A DNA stretch of 19,338 bases from a bacterium (lineage in GTDB: Bacteria > Muiribacteriota > Ozemobacteria > Ozemobacterales > Ozemobacteraceae), in assembly GCA_016192885.1 (NCBI GenBank), contig JACPTH010000328.1:1-19338 (forward strand). The letters are read 5' to 3'. The position numbers were made by a program, and so were the translations under genes. Of this stretch, positions 1 to 7,900 are shown in pieces (within the stretch, counting starts at the first letter, position 1; every line of letters begins with the position of its first letter). The notes under the pieces are model-generated. The model had not been told where the DNA came from and did not search any database. It saw only the letters and a list, made by a program, of their open reading frames with translations.

Positions 1-2
1 AG

Positions 3-539
3 ATTCTTAGCCAGGTTCAAAACCTTCGAGAACAGGGCAGGTTCTTTGAAGCAATTGATTTAATTGGGTATGTTCTAGAAAGTGAACCCCAGAATGAAGA
101 ATCCCTTTTGCAACTTGCCGAGCTCTATTCAAAAATCGGAAACTGGACCTTGGCGAATTATTACTATTCCATTCTTTTAAACAAAACCGTTCATCCTTCC
201 TACTTAACCGGGAAAATTACCGCTTTACGCCAATTGGGGCTATGGGAAGAAGCTTCCCAATATTCAAGCGACCTTTTGGAGCACCAAAAATCTGATCCTC
301 TGGCGATTTCCACCCTTGCTTTTCACTATTATCAAATCGGGGAGTTCCCTAAATCCCTGGGTTATTACGACCGGTTAAGCGCAAGCGATACAATTATGCT
401 TCAAGGCGTTGGTTGGTGTCACCTAATGATGAAGAATTTTGATAAGGCGAAAGAGGTTTTTCATGAAGTTCTTTCTAAAGATCGGGGGAACCTTAGTGCA
501 TCTGAAGGGTTAAGAGTTATCGAAAGACAAAAAAAATAG
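3..539 (+). CDS. TPR-repeat protein, 3' part (N-terminus off the left edge)
   Basis: The reading frame is open from the first complete codon at position 3 to the TAG at 537-539, so the gene starts outside the window; the first in-frame start-like codon inside (TTG 108) is internal. The visible 178 residues form back-to-back amphipathic helix pairs with the TPR signature spacing of small and aromatic residues, for example around LAELYSKIGNWTLANYYYSI and FDKAKEVFHEVLSKD. TPR arrays bind other proteins; no catalytic motif, membrane segment or signal is visible in this part. It resembles in style the TPR proteins at the right end of the window, but alignment would be needed to call it a paralogue. 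The next gene starts 57 bases downstream with its own strong RBS. Specific function unknown. Confidence 0.8.
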   Translation: MLSQVQNLREQGRFFEAIDLIGYVLESEPQNEESLLQLAELYSKIGNWTLANYYYSILLNKTVHPSYLTGKITALRQLGLWEEASQYSSDLLEHQKSDPLAISTLAFHYYQIGEFPKSLGYYDRLSASDTIMLQGVGWCHLMMKNFDKAKEVFHEVLSKDRGNLSASEGLRVIERQKK

Positions 540-585
540 GAAGTATTCGCTTCGTTTAGGAGCGAAATCAGGATAAAAAAATCAC

Positions 586-591
586 AGGAGG
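586..591 (+). promoter_or_regulatory. Consensus Shine-Dalgarno site (AGGAGG) of the GyrI-like gene
   Basis: AGGAGG lies five bases before ATG 597, a perfect anti-SD match that fixes the start of the secreted GyrI-like protein. It is one of only two such consensus sites in the window (the other is at 4322-4327). Confidence 0.85.
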
Positions 592-596
592 TTTTC

Positions 597-1151
597 ATGA
601 GAAGAGTAGTTGTTACCGGGTTGTTGTGCTGTTTAGCTTTGTTGCTAACCCACGGGGTGTTTGCTAAGGAGCAACCCAAAAAGGCGGTAAATCTTGACGC
701 AATGGTCAAAGATATTGCACCATTCGAATACGTTTGCCGCGAATTCACAGGCCCATATACCGGCTTTCCAAAAGGCGAAGTGGCCTTCCTAGATGAGTTT
801 AAAAAATCCGGAATTAAAGCCACCGGGCCGGAAGTTGCTTTGTACTGGAATAGCCCCCTATATGTAAAACCCGAAGCGCTTAAATGGGACATTGGGTACC
901 CCGTTGCCGGAGGCCAAAAGAAAAAGGGAAACTTGACCGTTAAGAAATTTGACTTCAAAAAAGTCGCGGTTGCCACCCACAAAGGGCCTTATGCGACCAC
1001 CTATCTGACTATCGGCGCATTGTATGAGTGGATTGCAGCAAAAAAACTCCAAACTGTTGGCGGCCCATGCGTCGAATCCTATATGGATGCCAACCCGGAT
1101 AAAGTCCCTGACGATAAGAAAGTCACGGAAATTTGGGTTCCCGTGAAATAG
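597..1151 (+). CDS. Secreted GyrI-like (SHS2 / effector-binding domain) protein
   Basis: The 184-residue product begins with a signal peptide: basic MRR, then a hydrophobic core to about residue 22, with a likely signal peptidase I cut after HGVFA near residue 23. There is no lipobox cysteine. The mature part matches the bacterial effector-binding (GyrI-like) fold, two SHS2 modules: the first about residues 38-100 (FEYVCREFTGPY onward), the second about 118-184. The second has the typical opening of a strand plus HKGPY, a helix (YLTIGALYEWI), and the closing strand TEIWVPV with conserved glutamate E178. Family members bind small molecules (GyrI, AraC-type effector domains, SOUL-like proteins). 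A periplasmic or extracellular ligand-binding role is inferred; the ligand is unknown. AGGAGG five bases upstream sets the start. A hairpin and T-run follow the stop, so it may be transcribed alone or with the upstream TPR gene. Confidence 0.8.
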   Translation: MRRVVVTGLLCCLALLLTHGVFAKEQPKKAVNLDAMVKDIAPFEYVCREFTGPYTGFPKGEVAFLDEFKKSGIKATGPEVALYWNSPLYVKPEALKWDIGYPVAGGQKKKGNLTVKKFDFKKVAVATHKGPYATTYLTIGALYEWIAAKKLQTVGGPCVESYMDANPDKVPDDKKVTEIWVPVK

Positions 1152-1170
1152 TATTTTTTTTAAAAATGGG

Positions 1171-1206
1171 AAAGGGAGAGGCAATTTTTGCTTCTCTCTT
1201 TTTTTT
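1171..1206 (+). terminator. Rho-independent-type terminator hairpin with T-tract
   Basis: The arms 1171-1184 (AAAGGGAGAGGCAA) and 1188-1201 (TTGCTTCTCTCTTT) pair over 14 positions, two of them G-U, around a 3-base TTT loop. The run of T continues to 1206. It lies 19 bases after the stop of the GyrI-like gene, as expected for its terminator. The T-tract ends two bases before ATG 1209 of the cyclase-STAND gene, and the 5' arm contains the only SD-like stretch before that gene (GGGAGAGG 1174-1181). It could therefore also act as an attenuator or an RBS-masking hairpin. Confidence 0.75.
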
Positions 1207-1208
1207 AC

Positions 1209-4200
1209 ATGAAAAGAATTGAATTAAACCAAGTTTCTCCGCCTACGGGTTTTGTGACCCTTATCTTTACTGATGTCCAGGGGTCAACGGGTTTATGGGA
1301 AAAATCGTCGGATATCATGAGAGCTTCCCTTGGAATTCACGACCAAATCATGCGGGAAACACTGGAAGTTATGCGTGGATACGAAGTTAAAACTGAAGGC
1401 GACGCTTTTATGGTTGCTTTTTGCGATCCGGTTAAAGCGTTACATTGGTGTTTGACCGTTCAAGAACGCATCATTAACGCTGAGTGGCCTACCGAACTCA
1501 TTGAATCAATCGATGCCTCCGAGGTTATTGGAACGCATGGGCGCAGAATTTTTTATGGTTTGAGAGTCCGCATGGGGGTTCATTCCGGGTTCCCCGAATG
1601 CAAACCGGATCCGCAGACCGGGCGAATGGATTACTTCGGCCCGATGGTTAATCGTTCGGCTAGAATAGGGGGAGCCGCGCATGGGGGACAAATCCTAATT
1701 AGCGGGTTGGTTTGGGACCGAATCTCACCCCATCTTTCCGACATTGGTTCTCCGGTTACCGAAGACCTAGGCGAACACAGATTGAAGGGCCTAGAGTCAA
1801 CAGAGAGGTTGGTTGCCATACTTCCTTCATCTCTTTCTGAAAGGCGCTTTCCTCCTCCAAAAACCTTGAATCCCATTTTGACAAACCTTCTTCCAAGCGC
1901 TTCTTCATTCATCGGCAGAGAAAAGGAGATTTTTGAAATCGACGGGTTGATTTCAAGGAATGTCCGTTTAATTACGCTAACCGGGATGGGTGGAATGGGG
2001 AAAACTCGATTAGCCAACAATTATGGAACAACAAGATTGAAAGATTTTTCAAACCGAGGGGAGGGGGGCGTATGGTTTTGCGATGTTAGCGAGGCAATAA
2101 CAGTAAGTGAAATTTGCGAAATGGTTGGTCGTTCCCTGCAAGTGCCTCTTTTCTCAGAAAAATCTGAGGAAACCTTGATTCGCCGATTGGGGAGTGCCAT
2201 TGCCGAAAGAGGGAAAATCCTTTTGATTATAGATAACTTTGAGCAAGTTGTACAACACGCTTCTAGAACCATAAGCCAATGGATAAAATTGGCTCCTTTC
2301 GCGGTGTTTTTGGTGACAAGTCGCGAGGCCCTTCGCCTTCATGGGGAAGTCGTAAAAGAGTTATTTCCACTTTCTCTTCCTGAAGGGGAATCGGATCTTT
2401 CAAAAAGTTCAGCGGTTCGACTTTTCATGGAGAGAGCCGAAGCGGTTAGACCGGGTTGCGTAGCTACTATGGAGGATATGTCAAATGTCGGAAAAATAGT
2501 TCAACGCTTGGATGGAATCCCGCTTGCCATAGAACTTGCAGCCCCCAGAATTAGTATTTTCAGCCTTGAAGACCTTATGGCTAGGCTTTCGAGACACTTT
2601 GGGATGCTGGTTTCAGCCGTACGCGATTCTCCTAACAGGCATTTGACCCTCAGGAAAGCTATCGACTGGTCCTGGGATTTACTGGAACCATGGGAACAAT
2701 CTGCTGGAGCGCAATGTTCCGTTTTTCGATCCGGTTTTGACCTTGAAGCCGCGGAGAATATTCTTGATGTTTCATCTTTTCCGCAAGCTCCCCCTGTTTT
2801 CGAGATCGTTCAAGCATTGAGAGTAAAGTCAATTGTTAGATCTTTTGAATCGGAGGAAAACCCTGGACGAATAAGGTTTGGGATGTATGTTACGGTTCAG
2901 GAATACGCGCGAGAAAAACTTCAGAATCTTCCGCAGAAAAATTCAGCTCACTGTCGGCATGCGGATTACTATGTGAAACTTGGGCGACTTTTGGCCCCCA
3001 GATTCCCTGGAGGTGGTGGAGATAAGAGGCTACGACAACTTTCCCTCGAAGAAGAAAATCTTAGGGCCGTTCATAAATGGGCTTTGACTCGCATGCCTCC
3101 GACGCGTGAATCGGCTAATCTTGCGCTTGAAGCGGTCTTAGCCCTGGATTCCCTTTTTACCACCAGAGGGCCGTTCCAGGCCAGGGAGGAGTTTCTCGAT
3201 TCAGCAATGAAGACTGCTTCTGAAACGGGAGCAGACCCGGGTTTATTGGCGTGGGCATGTGAAGCTCGTGGAAGAGCTTTTCTTGTGGCGGGTTTTCCGC
3301 CCAAAAGCGAGGAAATTTACGAAAAAGGGTTGGTTTTTGCACGCCAAAGCGGCGATAAAAAAGCGGAAGCATTCTTGATGCGAAATATAGGTTTGAAGAA
3401 AATGTTTTCGGGTAAACAAATGGAGGAAGCCCGAGAAAAGTATGAATCCGCCCTTTCCCTATTGACCGAGATAGGCGACAAAACTTGCGTTGCTTCACTT
3501 CTAGGGGATTTTGGTTGCTATTGGCTTGCCCGCAGGGACCTTGAACGCGCGGTTGAATTCCTTGATAAAAGCCGCCTCGCAAATCGCGAAGTTGGGAACC
3601 AGCTTCTAGAAGGGCTTTCTTTGACCAATCTTGGTATAATTTATCAGGAGATGGGGCGTTTCGATCAGGCGGAAAACGCTTTTCTCCAGGCAATTTCCCT
3701 CGGAAAAGAACTTTATGACCGTCGTCTTCAAGGTTTTTCCCTTGGTTACCTGGGTTTTCTTTTCCAAGAGGAAGGTCGGTTCGTAGAAGCGATAAATTCT
3801 TTTCGCGAGGCAATCAATTCCTGCAATGAAATCGGAGAACTAAGTTACCATGGGTTTTATTTAGCAGCGTTAGGTAGCTGCCTAGCTTGCAATGGTTCCT
3901 TTTCCGAAGCCGACTCCATTTTTTCCTCTTTAAACACAATGAGGCAGGAAACTATCAGTCCACCCTTCGCTCAAACCGAAAAACTCCATTTTGGGTTGTA
4001 CGAGGCTTGCCGGGCGGGTCATTTTGCCCGCATGGGGTTAGTTGAAAAAGCGATTATCTCCGCGAAACGGGCGCGTTCAATTTTCAGGGAGGCCAAAAAA
4101 GGCTCCCTCGAATCTGAAGACGTTAGATTTGCTCTTCGCCTATTGACAAAGGCAATAAAAGCGCTTCCAAAGCTGTCCGATCCGGGAATTCCATCTTCAC

Positions 4201-4211
4201 CCCAAAAATAA
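1209..4211 (+). CDS. Adenylate cyclase (class III) - STAND/NB-ARC ATPase - TPR fusion protein
   Basis: This 1000-residue soluble protein has three parts. Residues 15-205 are a class III cyclase domain: FTDVQGST with metal ligand D22, KTEGDAF with K61 and second metal D65, and MDYFGPMVNRSARI with D141, N148 and R152. The Lys/Asp pair (K61/D141) points to ATP as substrate. Residues about 230-530 are a STAND/NB-ARC-type ATPase: FIGREKE at 234-240, Walker A GMGGMGKT (259-266), Walker B ILLIIDNFE (D342), an LVTSREAL sensor and a GIPLAIELAA motif. Residues about 620-970 are TPR-like repeats. The architecture is known from COG3903-type predicted ATPases, for example in mycobacteria, where a C-terminal LuxR domain is common; none is seen here. 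Ligand-gated oligomerisation controlling cAMP synthesis is an inference. The start is uncertain: ATG 1209 has no SD, while TTG 1188 has GGGAGAGG six bases upstream (seven residues longer). Confidence 0.88.
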   Translation: MKRIELNQVSPPTGFVTLIFTDVQGSTGLWEKSSDIMRASLGIHDQIMRETLEVMRGYEVKTEGDAFMVAFCDPVKALHWCLTVQERIINAEWPTELIESIDASEVIGTHGRRIFYGLRVRMGVHSGFPECKPDPQTGRMDYFGPMVNRSARIGGAAHGGQILISGLVWDRISPHLSDIGSPVTEDLGEHRLKGLESTERLVAILPSSLSERRFPPPKTLNPILTNLLPSASSFIGREKEIFEIDGLISRNVRLITLTGMGGMGKTRLANNYGTTRLKDFSNRGEGGVWFCDVSEAITVSEICEMVGRSLQVPLFSEKSEETLIRRLGSAIAERGKILLIIDNFEQVVQHASRTISQWIKLAPFAVFLVTSREALRLHGEVVKELFPLSLPEGESDLSKSSAVRLFMERAEAVRPGCVATMEDMSNVGKIVQRLDGIPLAIELAAPRISIFSLEDLMARLSRHFGMLVSAVRDSPNRHLTLRKAIDWSWDLLEPWEQSAGAQCSVFRSGFDLEAAENILDVSSFPQAPPVFEIVQALRVKSIVRSFESEENPGRIRFGMYVTVQEYAREKLQNLPQKNSAHCRHADYYVKLGRLLAPRFPGGGGDKRLRQLSLEEENLRAVHKWALTRMPPTRESANLALEAVLALDSLFTTRGPFQAREEFLDSAMKTASETGADPGLLAWACEARGRAFLVAGFPPKSEEIYEKGLVFARQSGDKKAEAFLMRNIGLKKMFSGKQMEEAREKYESALSLLTEIGDKTCVASLLGDFGCYWLARRDLERAVEFLDKSRLANREVGNQLLEGLSLTNLGIIYQEMGRFDQAENAFLQAISLGKELYDRRLQGFSLGYLGFLFQEEGRFVEAINSFREAINSCNEIGELSYHGFYLAALGSCLACNGSFSEADSIFSSLNTMRQETISPPFAQTEKLHFGLYEACRAGHFARMGLVEKAIISAKRARSIFREAKKGSLESEDVRFALRLLTKAIKALPKLSDPGIPSSPQK

Positions 4212-4290
4212 TTTTTGAATTTTTCGACCCTAATACATTGTTACATTTTCCTGGTTTCTATTTACAACTACGATGCTCCGTTCCATAAAA

Positions 4291-4299
4291 TGGTATGAT
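4291..4299 (+). promoter_or_regulatory. Possible extended -10 promoter of the membrane cyclase gene
   Basis: TGGTATGAT matches the extended -10 form (TGn plus TATGAT). No convincing -35 box sits 16-18 bases upstream, which extended -10 promoters can tolerate. The predicted transcript start near 4306 would leave a leader of about 30 bases holding the AGGAGG at 4322-4327. Inference from sequence only. Confidence 0.35.
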
Positions 4300-4321
4300 T
4301 CAATAAGTTCAATTAGGGAAC

Positions 4322-4327
4322 AGGAGG
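4322..4327 (+). promoter_or_regulatory. Shine-Dalgarno site (AGGAGG) that sets the cyclase start at 4336
   Basis: AGGAGG with an 8-base spacer precedes ATG 4336. The upstream in-frame ATG 4273 would add 21 polar residues and has no SD, and the putative promoter lies downstream of it, so 4336 is the better start. Confidence 0.75.
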
Positions 4328-4335
4328 ACTTCCTG

Positions 4336-5559
4336 ATGGCAAAGACCGACGAGTCCCCCCTTTTGTTCGGAGGGTTGAAGGGCTCTTCCAAGCCATCGCC
4401 CCTAGCTATTCGAGCTGGTTCTAAGATAGGGCGGTGGATTAATTTAGGTGTTCTGGTTACCGACAGCGAGGCGTTGCGTGCACGCAAAGCGGGCATGACC
4501 TTGATGGCTTTTGCAGGAGTGGCAGCGTCTTTTGTGCTTGGGCTTTACGAGATGTGGTCAGGATACCTTCCCGGGCTCCTTATTACCTGGTCATTTGCGG
4601 GGTTAGGGGCTCTGTCATTATGGTTTTTCCGGGTCACCAAGTGGTTTACCGTGTTTCGGTTCTTTCAATTGGCAACCATATTGTTTTTTCCATTTATTGT
4701 TCATTATTTGAAGGGGGGCTTTTCCGCGGGAGGGGCTTGCATGATATGGGCTTTGGGGTCCCCGATTGGGGCTGCGTTATTCCAAGGTTTTCGTAAATCG
4801 CTGAGTTGGTTTGCCGCCTACCTGGGGCTTACCGTGGGTTTCGCTTTCTTGGAAACTCATCTTGCTTCCGGAGCGCCACCACTTTGGGACAAAGGAAGCG
4901 GAATCCTCTTCGCGAGCCACATAGGTGGAATTTCCCTCGTCATTTTTCTTACGATTCATTATTTTCACTATCGGTTGAGGCAGGAACAGCGAAAATCGGA
5001 GCGCTTGCTGCTAAACATACTTCCCCAAGAGATTATTGTCCGACTTAAAAAGGAACCTAAAGTCATTGCCGATTCTTTCCCTGAAGCCACAATTCTGTTC
5101 ACAGACCTTGTAGGCTTTACCGCGTTAGCTAGCTCCATGACAGCCGTTAGGCTGGTTGAGATTCTGAATCGCATCGTGAGCTCATTCGATCGCCTATCGT
5201 CACGATTTGGTCTCGAGAAAATCAAAACCATCGGCGATGCGTATCTGTTGGTGGGAGGAGTTCCAACCCCGCGTCCGGATCACGCAGAGGCGGTTGCGCG
5301 TTGCGCCATTGAGATGCGAAAGGTTATAGGTCAACTGGCGGGCACCGAGGGCCTGTTGCGCAAGTTCACATTCGACTTGTGGGGTGACTCGGTGAACATC
5401 GCAAGCAGAATGGAATCCACCTGTGAACCCGATCAAATCCAAGTTTCCTCGGAAATGCGGTCTCGCCTTGGGGACCGGTTTCTGTTTTCCCCCGTTCGCC
5501 AAGTTCAGGCTAAGGGAAAAGGTACTTTGCCTGCTTACTTTCTTCTCGGTGAGGCATGA
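4336..5559 (+). CDS. Membrane-anchored class III adenylate cyclase
   Basis: This 407-residue protein starts with a polar cytoplasmic segment, followed by six hydrophobic helices between about residues 54 and 215. A short amphipathic linker (SERLLLNILPQEI) of the kind that couples membrane or sensor modules to cyclase domains follows. The C-terminal catalytic domain covers about 245-407. Visible active-site residues are FTDLVGFT (metal D257), KTIGDAY (K297, metal D301) and FDLWGDSVNIASRM (D347, N354, R358). The K297/D347 pair is that of adenylate rather than guanylate cyclases. All key residues are present within one chain, so it should act as a homodimer making cAMP at the inner membrane face. 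The six-helix region may sense a membrane or extracellular signal, by analogy with other six-TM cyclases. It follows another cyclase gene 124 bases upstream but seems to have its own promoter. The stop TGA is at 5557-5559. Confidence 0.88.
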   Translation: MAKTDESPLLFGGLKGSSKPSPLAIRAGSKIGRWINLGVLVTDSEALRARKAGMTLMAFAGVAASFVLGLYEMWSGYLPGLLITWSFAGLGALSLWFFRVTKWFTVFRFFQLATILFFPFIVHYLKGGFSAGGACMIWALGSPIGAALFQGFRKSLSWFAAYLGLTVGFAFLETHLASGAPPLWDKGSGILFASHIGGISLVIFLTIHYFHYRLRQEQRKSERLLLNILPQEIIVRLKKEPKVIADSFPEATILFTDLVGFTALASSMTAVRLVEILNRIVSSFDRLSSRFGLEKIKTIGDAYLLVGGVPTPRPDHAEAVARCAIEMRKVIGQLAGTEGLLRKFTFDLWGDSVNIASRMESTCEPDQIQVSSEMRSRLGDRFLFSPVRQVQAKGKGTLPAYFLLGEA

Positions 5560-5676
5560 AGGTGTATAATAACCCCCTTTTCAAGACCGAATTTTTTGCC
5601 CCATTTTTTCACATTTAGTCTTTTTTTTGTTAAATCCGTTTATTTGAGCCATCTAAATTTTCCTCGGAATCCGTAT

Positions 5677-5682
5677 TATAAT
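5677..5682 (+). promoter_or_regulatory. Consensus -10 box just before the DUF2723 gene; likely leaderless
   Basis: A perfect TATAAT ends ten bases before ATG 5693, so transcription should start at about 5689-5690, only three or four bases before the start codon. There is no SD in this space. The -35 region (around 5653-5659) is AT-rich without a TTGACA match. A second TATAAT (5565-5570) lies just after the cyclase stop, also without a clear -35. Confidence 0.45.
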
Positions 5683-5692
5683 ATGGCATTCT

Positions 5693-7900
5693 ATGGTTTC
5701 AAATTCAACGACTACAATTAAACCCCCTAACCTGGATTTACCCTGGTTTGTAGTTGGAGGGTTAGTTTCATTTTGCGTGTTTCTTTCCACCTTGGCTCCA
5801 GGATTAGTATGGGAGAATTTTGGAGAAGATGGTGGTGAACTCACCATTGCCTCGGCCTTTTTGGGGGTACCACACCCTTCGGGATATCCCTTTTTTGTTC
5901 TGTTGGGATACTTGTTTTGCCTTTTGCCGATCGGGAATTTTGCCTACCGGACAAACCTTCTTTCCGCGGTTTCAGGAGCTTTCGCAGCGGGAGCGGCTGT
6001 ATGGATCGTTCGTATACTCAATCGAAAGTTAAAACTTGACCTACCTGCTTGGGTTCAGTGTTTCATCGGAGTTATTATCTGCCTTGGCAGGACTCTATGG
6101 AGCCAAGCTGTTATTACCGAGGTATACTCATTGCATACGGCTTTGAATCTATTGATGATTGCCTTTTTACTTTCGTGGAATGAAAGAAGTAAAACGCAGT
6201 TGAATGCCTCAAAGCATCTTTTTGGAGCTTTCATTTTTTTGGGTTTGGCTTTAGGAGTCCATCTAACTTCAGCTTTTTTGGGGTTGGGATTTCTTTTCTT
6301 TCTTTTGGCGACCGACTGGAAAACTATTTTAAGAAAGACTTTTTGGGTTTACGTTTTAACGGCTCTCTTACTTGTTTTATTTTTGTATTCTTTGCTCCCG
6401 CTTCTTGCATCCCGAAATCCTCCGTTGAATTGGAGCTACATCAGATCGGTTTCCGATCTTTGGAACCATGTGAGCGGCGTTCAATACAGATATCGAATGT
6501 TTATTTTTTCCGGAATTCAAATTTTTTACCGCCTTACCAACCAAATCTTTCCCTGGTTCTTAAACCAATGGGGAATCGGAGGTTTTATAGTCATTTTGAT
6601 AGGGGCGATTTATGGCCTGTTTCTGGTATTTCATGCGCAGGATCCAAAAGTTCGTCGAGTTGCTCGTCGTGGTTCGATTGCGTGGCTGCTTTTTTGGTTC
6701 CCGCCCTTTTATTACGCTCTAAACTACAACATCGAAGATCTTGCAGTGTATTTCGCGCTTCCATTTACGCTAATCGCATTTCTTTACCCCTTGGGATTGG
6801 CGGCATTTTCGGCTCTCTCGAATTACCTAGAAAGCCCAAAATGGTCGGTAAATTTAGGATTGTTGATTGGCTGCTTGATCCCGTTGAACGGCGTTTGTAC
6901 AAATTATTCCGCGGTTAACCTCTCCAGAAATAGGCTTGCAATGGACTTCGGGAGCCAAGCTTTTTCTCAACTTCCGCTTGGCAGCATCATAATTAGCGAC
7001 TATGACGGACGAACCAACTCCCTTTTGTACGAGCGGTGGTTAGGAAAACCTGAAAGAAAGGATGTTGTCGTAATTTTAAGATCTATGCTCGCGACCAGAT
7101 GGTATCGGGACCATTTAAGGGAATTGTACCCTGACTTGCGTCTCTCGGAACCCGCGGAATGGGCGCTAGGGCTGCCTTGGGACGATCTTTGCAACCACAT
7201 GGGAAGGGAAATTTTGTCCGCAAACGCCGATCGCCCGCTTTTTGTGGTAAAAGAAAACAAATTCATTGTTGGAAACCTGTTTTCAGAGATGTTCCACGGC
7301 CTTTTCCGCCTGAAATCAGAAAGAAGCGAAATAAAAGTTCCCGTGTCCCCTCCTTTTTTCAGCTTGAATTTAAGTTCGATAGCGAATTCCGATTACCGCG
7401 GAGACCCTTTTCGGCCGGGCGTCCGTGCTTCGGAACCAAATCATTACCCCTTTCTTGGCGAGGGAAAGCTAACTTCTCCCGCGGGAACACCTTTTTGGCT
7501 GAGCCCTCCGACAATTGATTCCGGAACGCCCCCGGTGTTTACCACATGCTACCAAGCTTCAGTTTCCGCGAAAATTCCCTTGATTGCAACTTTTTCGACC
7601 GCTCTGCATTTTGCCCTAGTGGGCGGGGTAAGCCGTACTGCAAACGGGCCTCTTGCCATAATTAAAATTACATTTGAGAATGGCAAGGAAACCGTTTTTC
7701 CTGTGGAAAAAATAAAGGACTATCGAGATTCTGATAAAATGAATTTGGAGTTCCTGGCAATTCCAATGATTCCTACCCTTGTTCCTAAGTTGTTGGAGAT
7801 TGAAGGAGGGAAAGCTAAGTCTCCTGAAGGGTTTGTACCGGGAATTGCGGTATTTTCAATCACTCAGGAAGCATCCTCGCCGTCTATCGAAAAGCGGTGA
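5693..7900 (+). CDS. DUF2723-type multi-pass membrane protein, probable GT-C glycosyltransferase
   Basis: This 735-residue protein has a hydrophobic N-terminal two thirds (about ten membrane helices to about residue 405) and a soluble C-terminal part (about 420-735). After the first helix it carries FGEDGGEL (E45, D46, E49) and PHPSGYP (60-66), the signature of the DUF2723 family. That family is distantly related to protein O-mannosyltransferases and other GT-C enzymes that use polyprenyl-linked sugars; the acidic pair in the first outer loop is where such enzymes hold their catalytic acid. Glycosyl transfer on the outer face of the membrane is inferred from the family; donor and acceptor cannot be told. 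In the C-terminal part, IIISDYDGRTN and an arginine-rich stretch are seen. ATG 5693 has no SD and probably lies at the very 5' end of the mRNA. The 3' end overlaps the convergent helicase-nuclease gene by 37 bases. Confidence 0.8.
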   Translation: MVSNSTTTIKPPNLDLPWFVVGGLVSFCVFLSTLAPGLVWENFGEDGGELTIASAFLGVPHPSGYPFFVLLGYLFCLLPIGNFAYRTNLLSAVSGAFAAGAAVWIVRILNRKLKLDLPAWVQCFIGVIICLGRTLWSQAVITEVYSLHTALNLLMIAFLLSWNERSKTQLNASKHLFGAFIFLGLALGVHLTSAFLGLGFLFFLLATDWKTILRKTFWVYVLTALLLVLFLYSLLPLLASRNPPLNWSYIRSVSDLWNHVSGVQYRYRMFIFSGIQIFYRLTNQIFPWFLNQWGIGGFIVILIGAIYGLFLVFHAQDPKVRRVARRGSIAWLLFWFPPFYYALNYNIEDLAVYFALPFTLIAFLYPLGLAAFSALSNYLESPKWSVNLGLLIGCLIPLNGVCTNYSAVNLSRNRLAMDFGSQAFSQLPLGSIIISDYDGRTNSLLYERWLGKPERKDVVVILRSMLATRWYRDHLRELYPDLRLSEPAEWALGLPWDDLCNHMGREILSANADRPLFVVKENKFIVGNLFSEMFHGLFRLKSERSEIKVPVSPPFFSLNLSSIANSDYRGDPFRPGVRASEPNHYPFLGEGKLTSPAGTPFWLSPPTIDSGTPPVFTTCYQASVSAKIPLIATFSTALHFALVGGVSRTANGPLAIIKITFENGKETVFPVEKIKDYRDSDKMNLEFLAIPMIPTLVPKLLEIEGGKAKSPEGFVPGIAVFSITQEASSPSIEKR

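Noticed and set aside
461..982. Antisense frame of 173 codons across the TPR end and the GyrI-like gene.
   Set aside because: The + strand genes here have a signal peptide, domain motifs and a perfect RBS; the antisense product is non-descript.
3157..3813. Long antisense frame (218 codons) inside the cyclase-STAND-TPR gene.
   Set aside because: It lies fully antisense to a well-supported coding region, its product resembles no family I know, and it has no start signal; it is a shadow frame.
6343..6918. 191-codon frame inside the DUF2723 gene on the same strand.
   Set aside because: It overlaps membrane helices of a recognised family member in another frame and has no RBS or domain.
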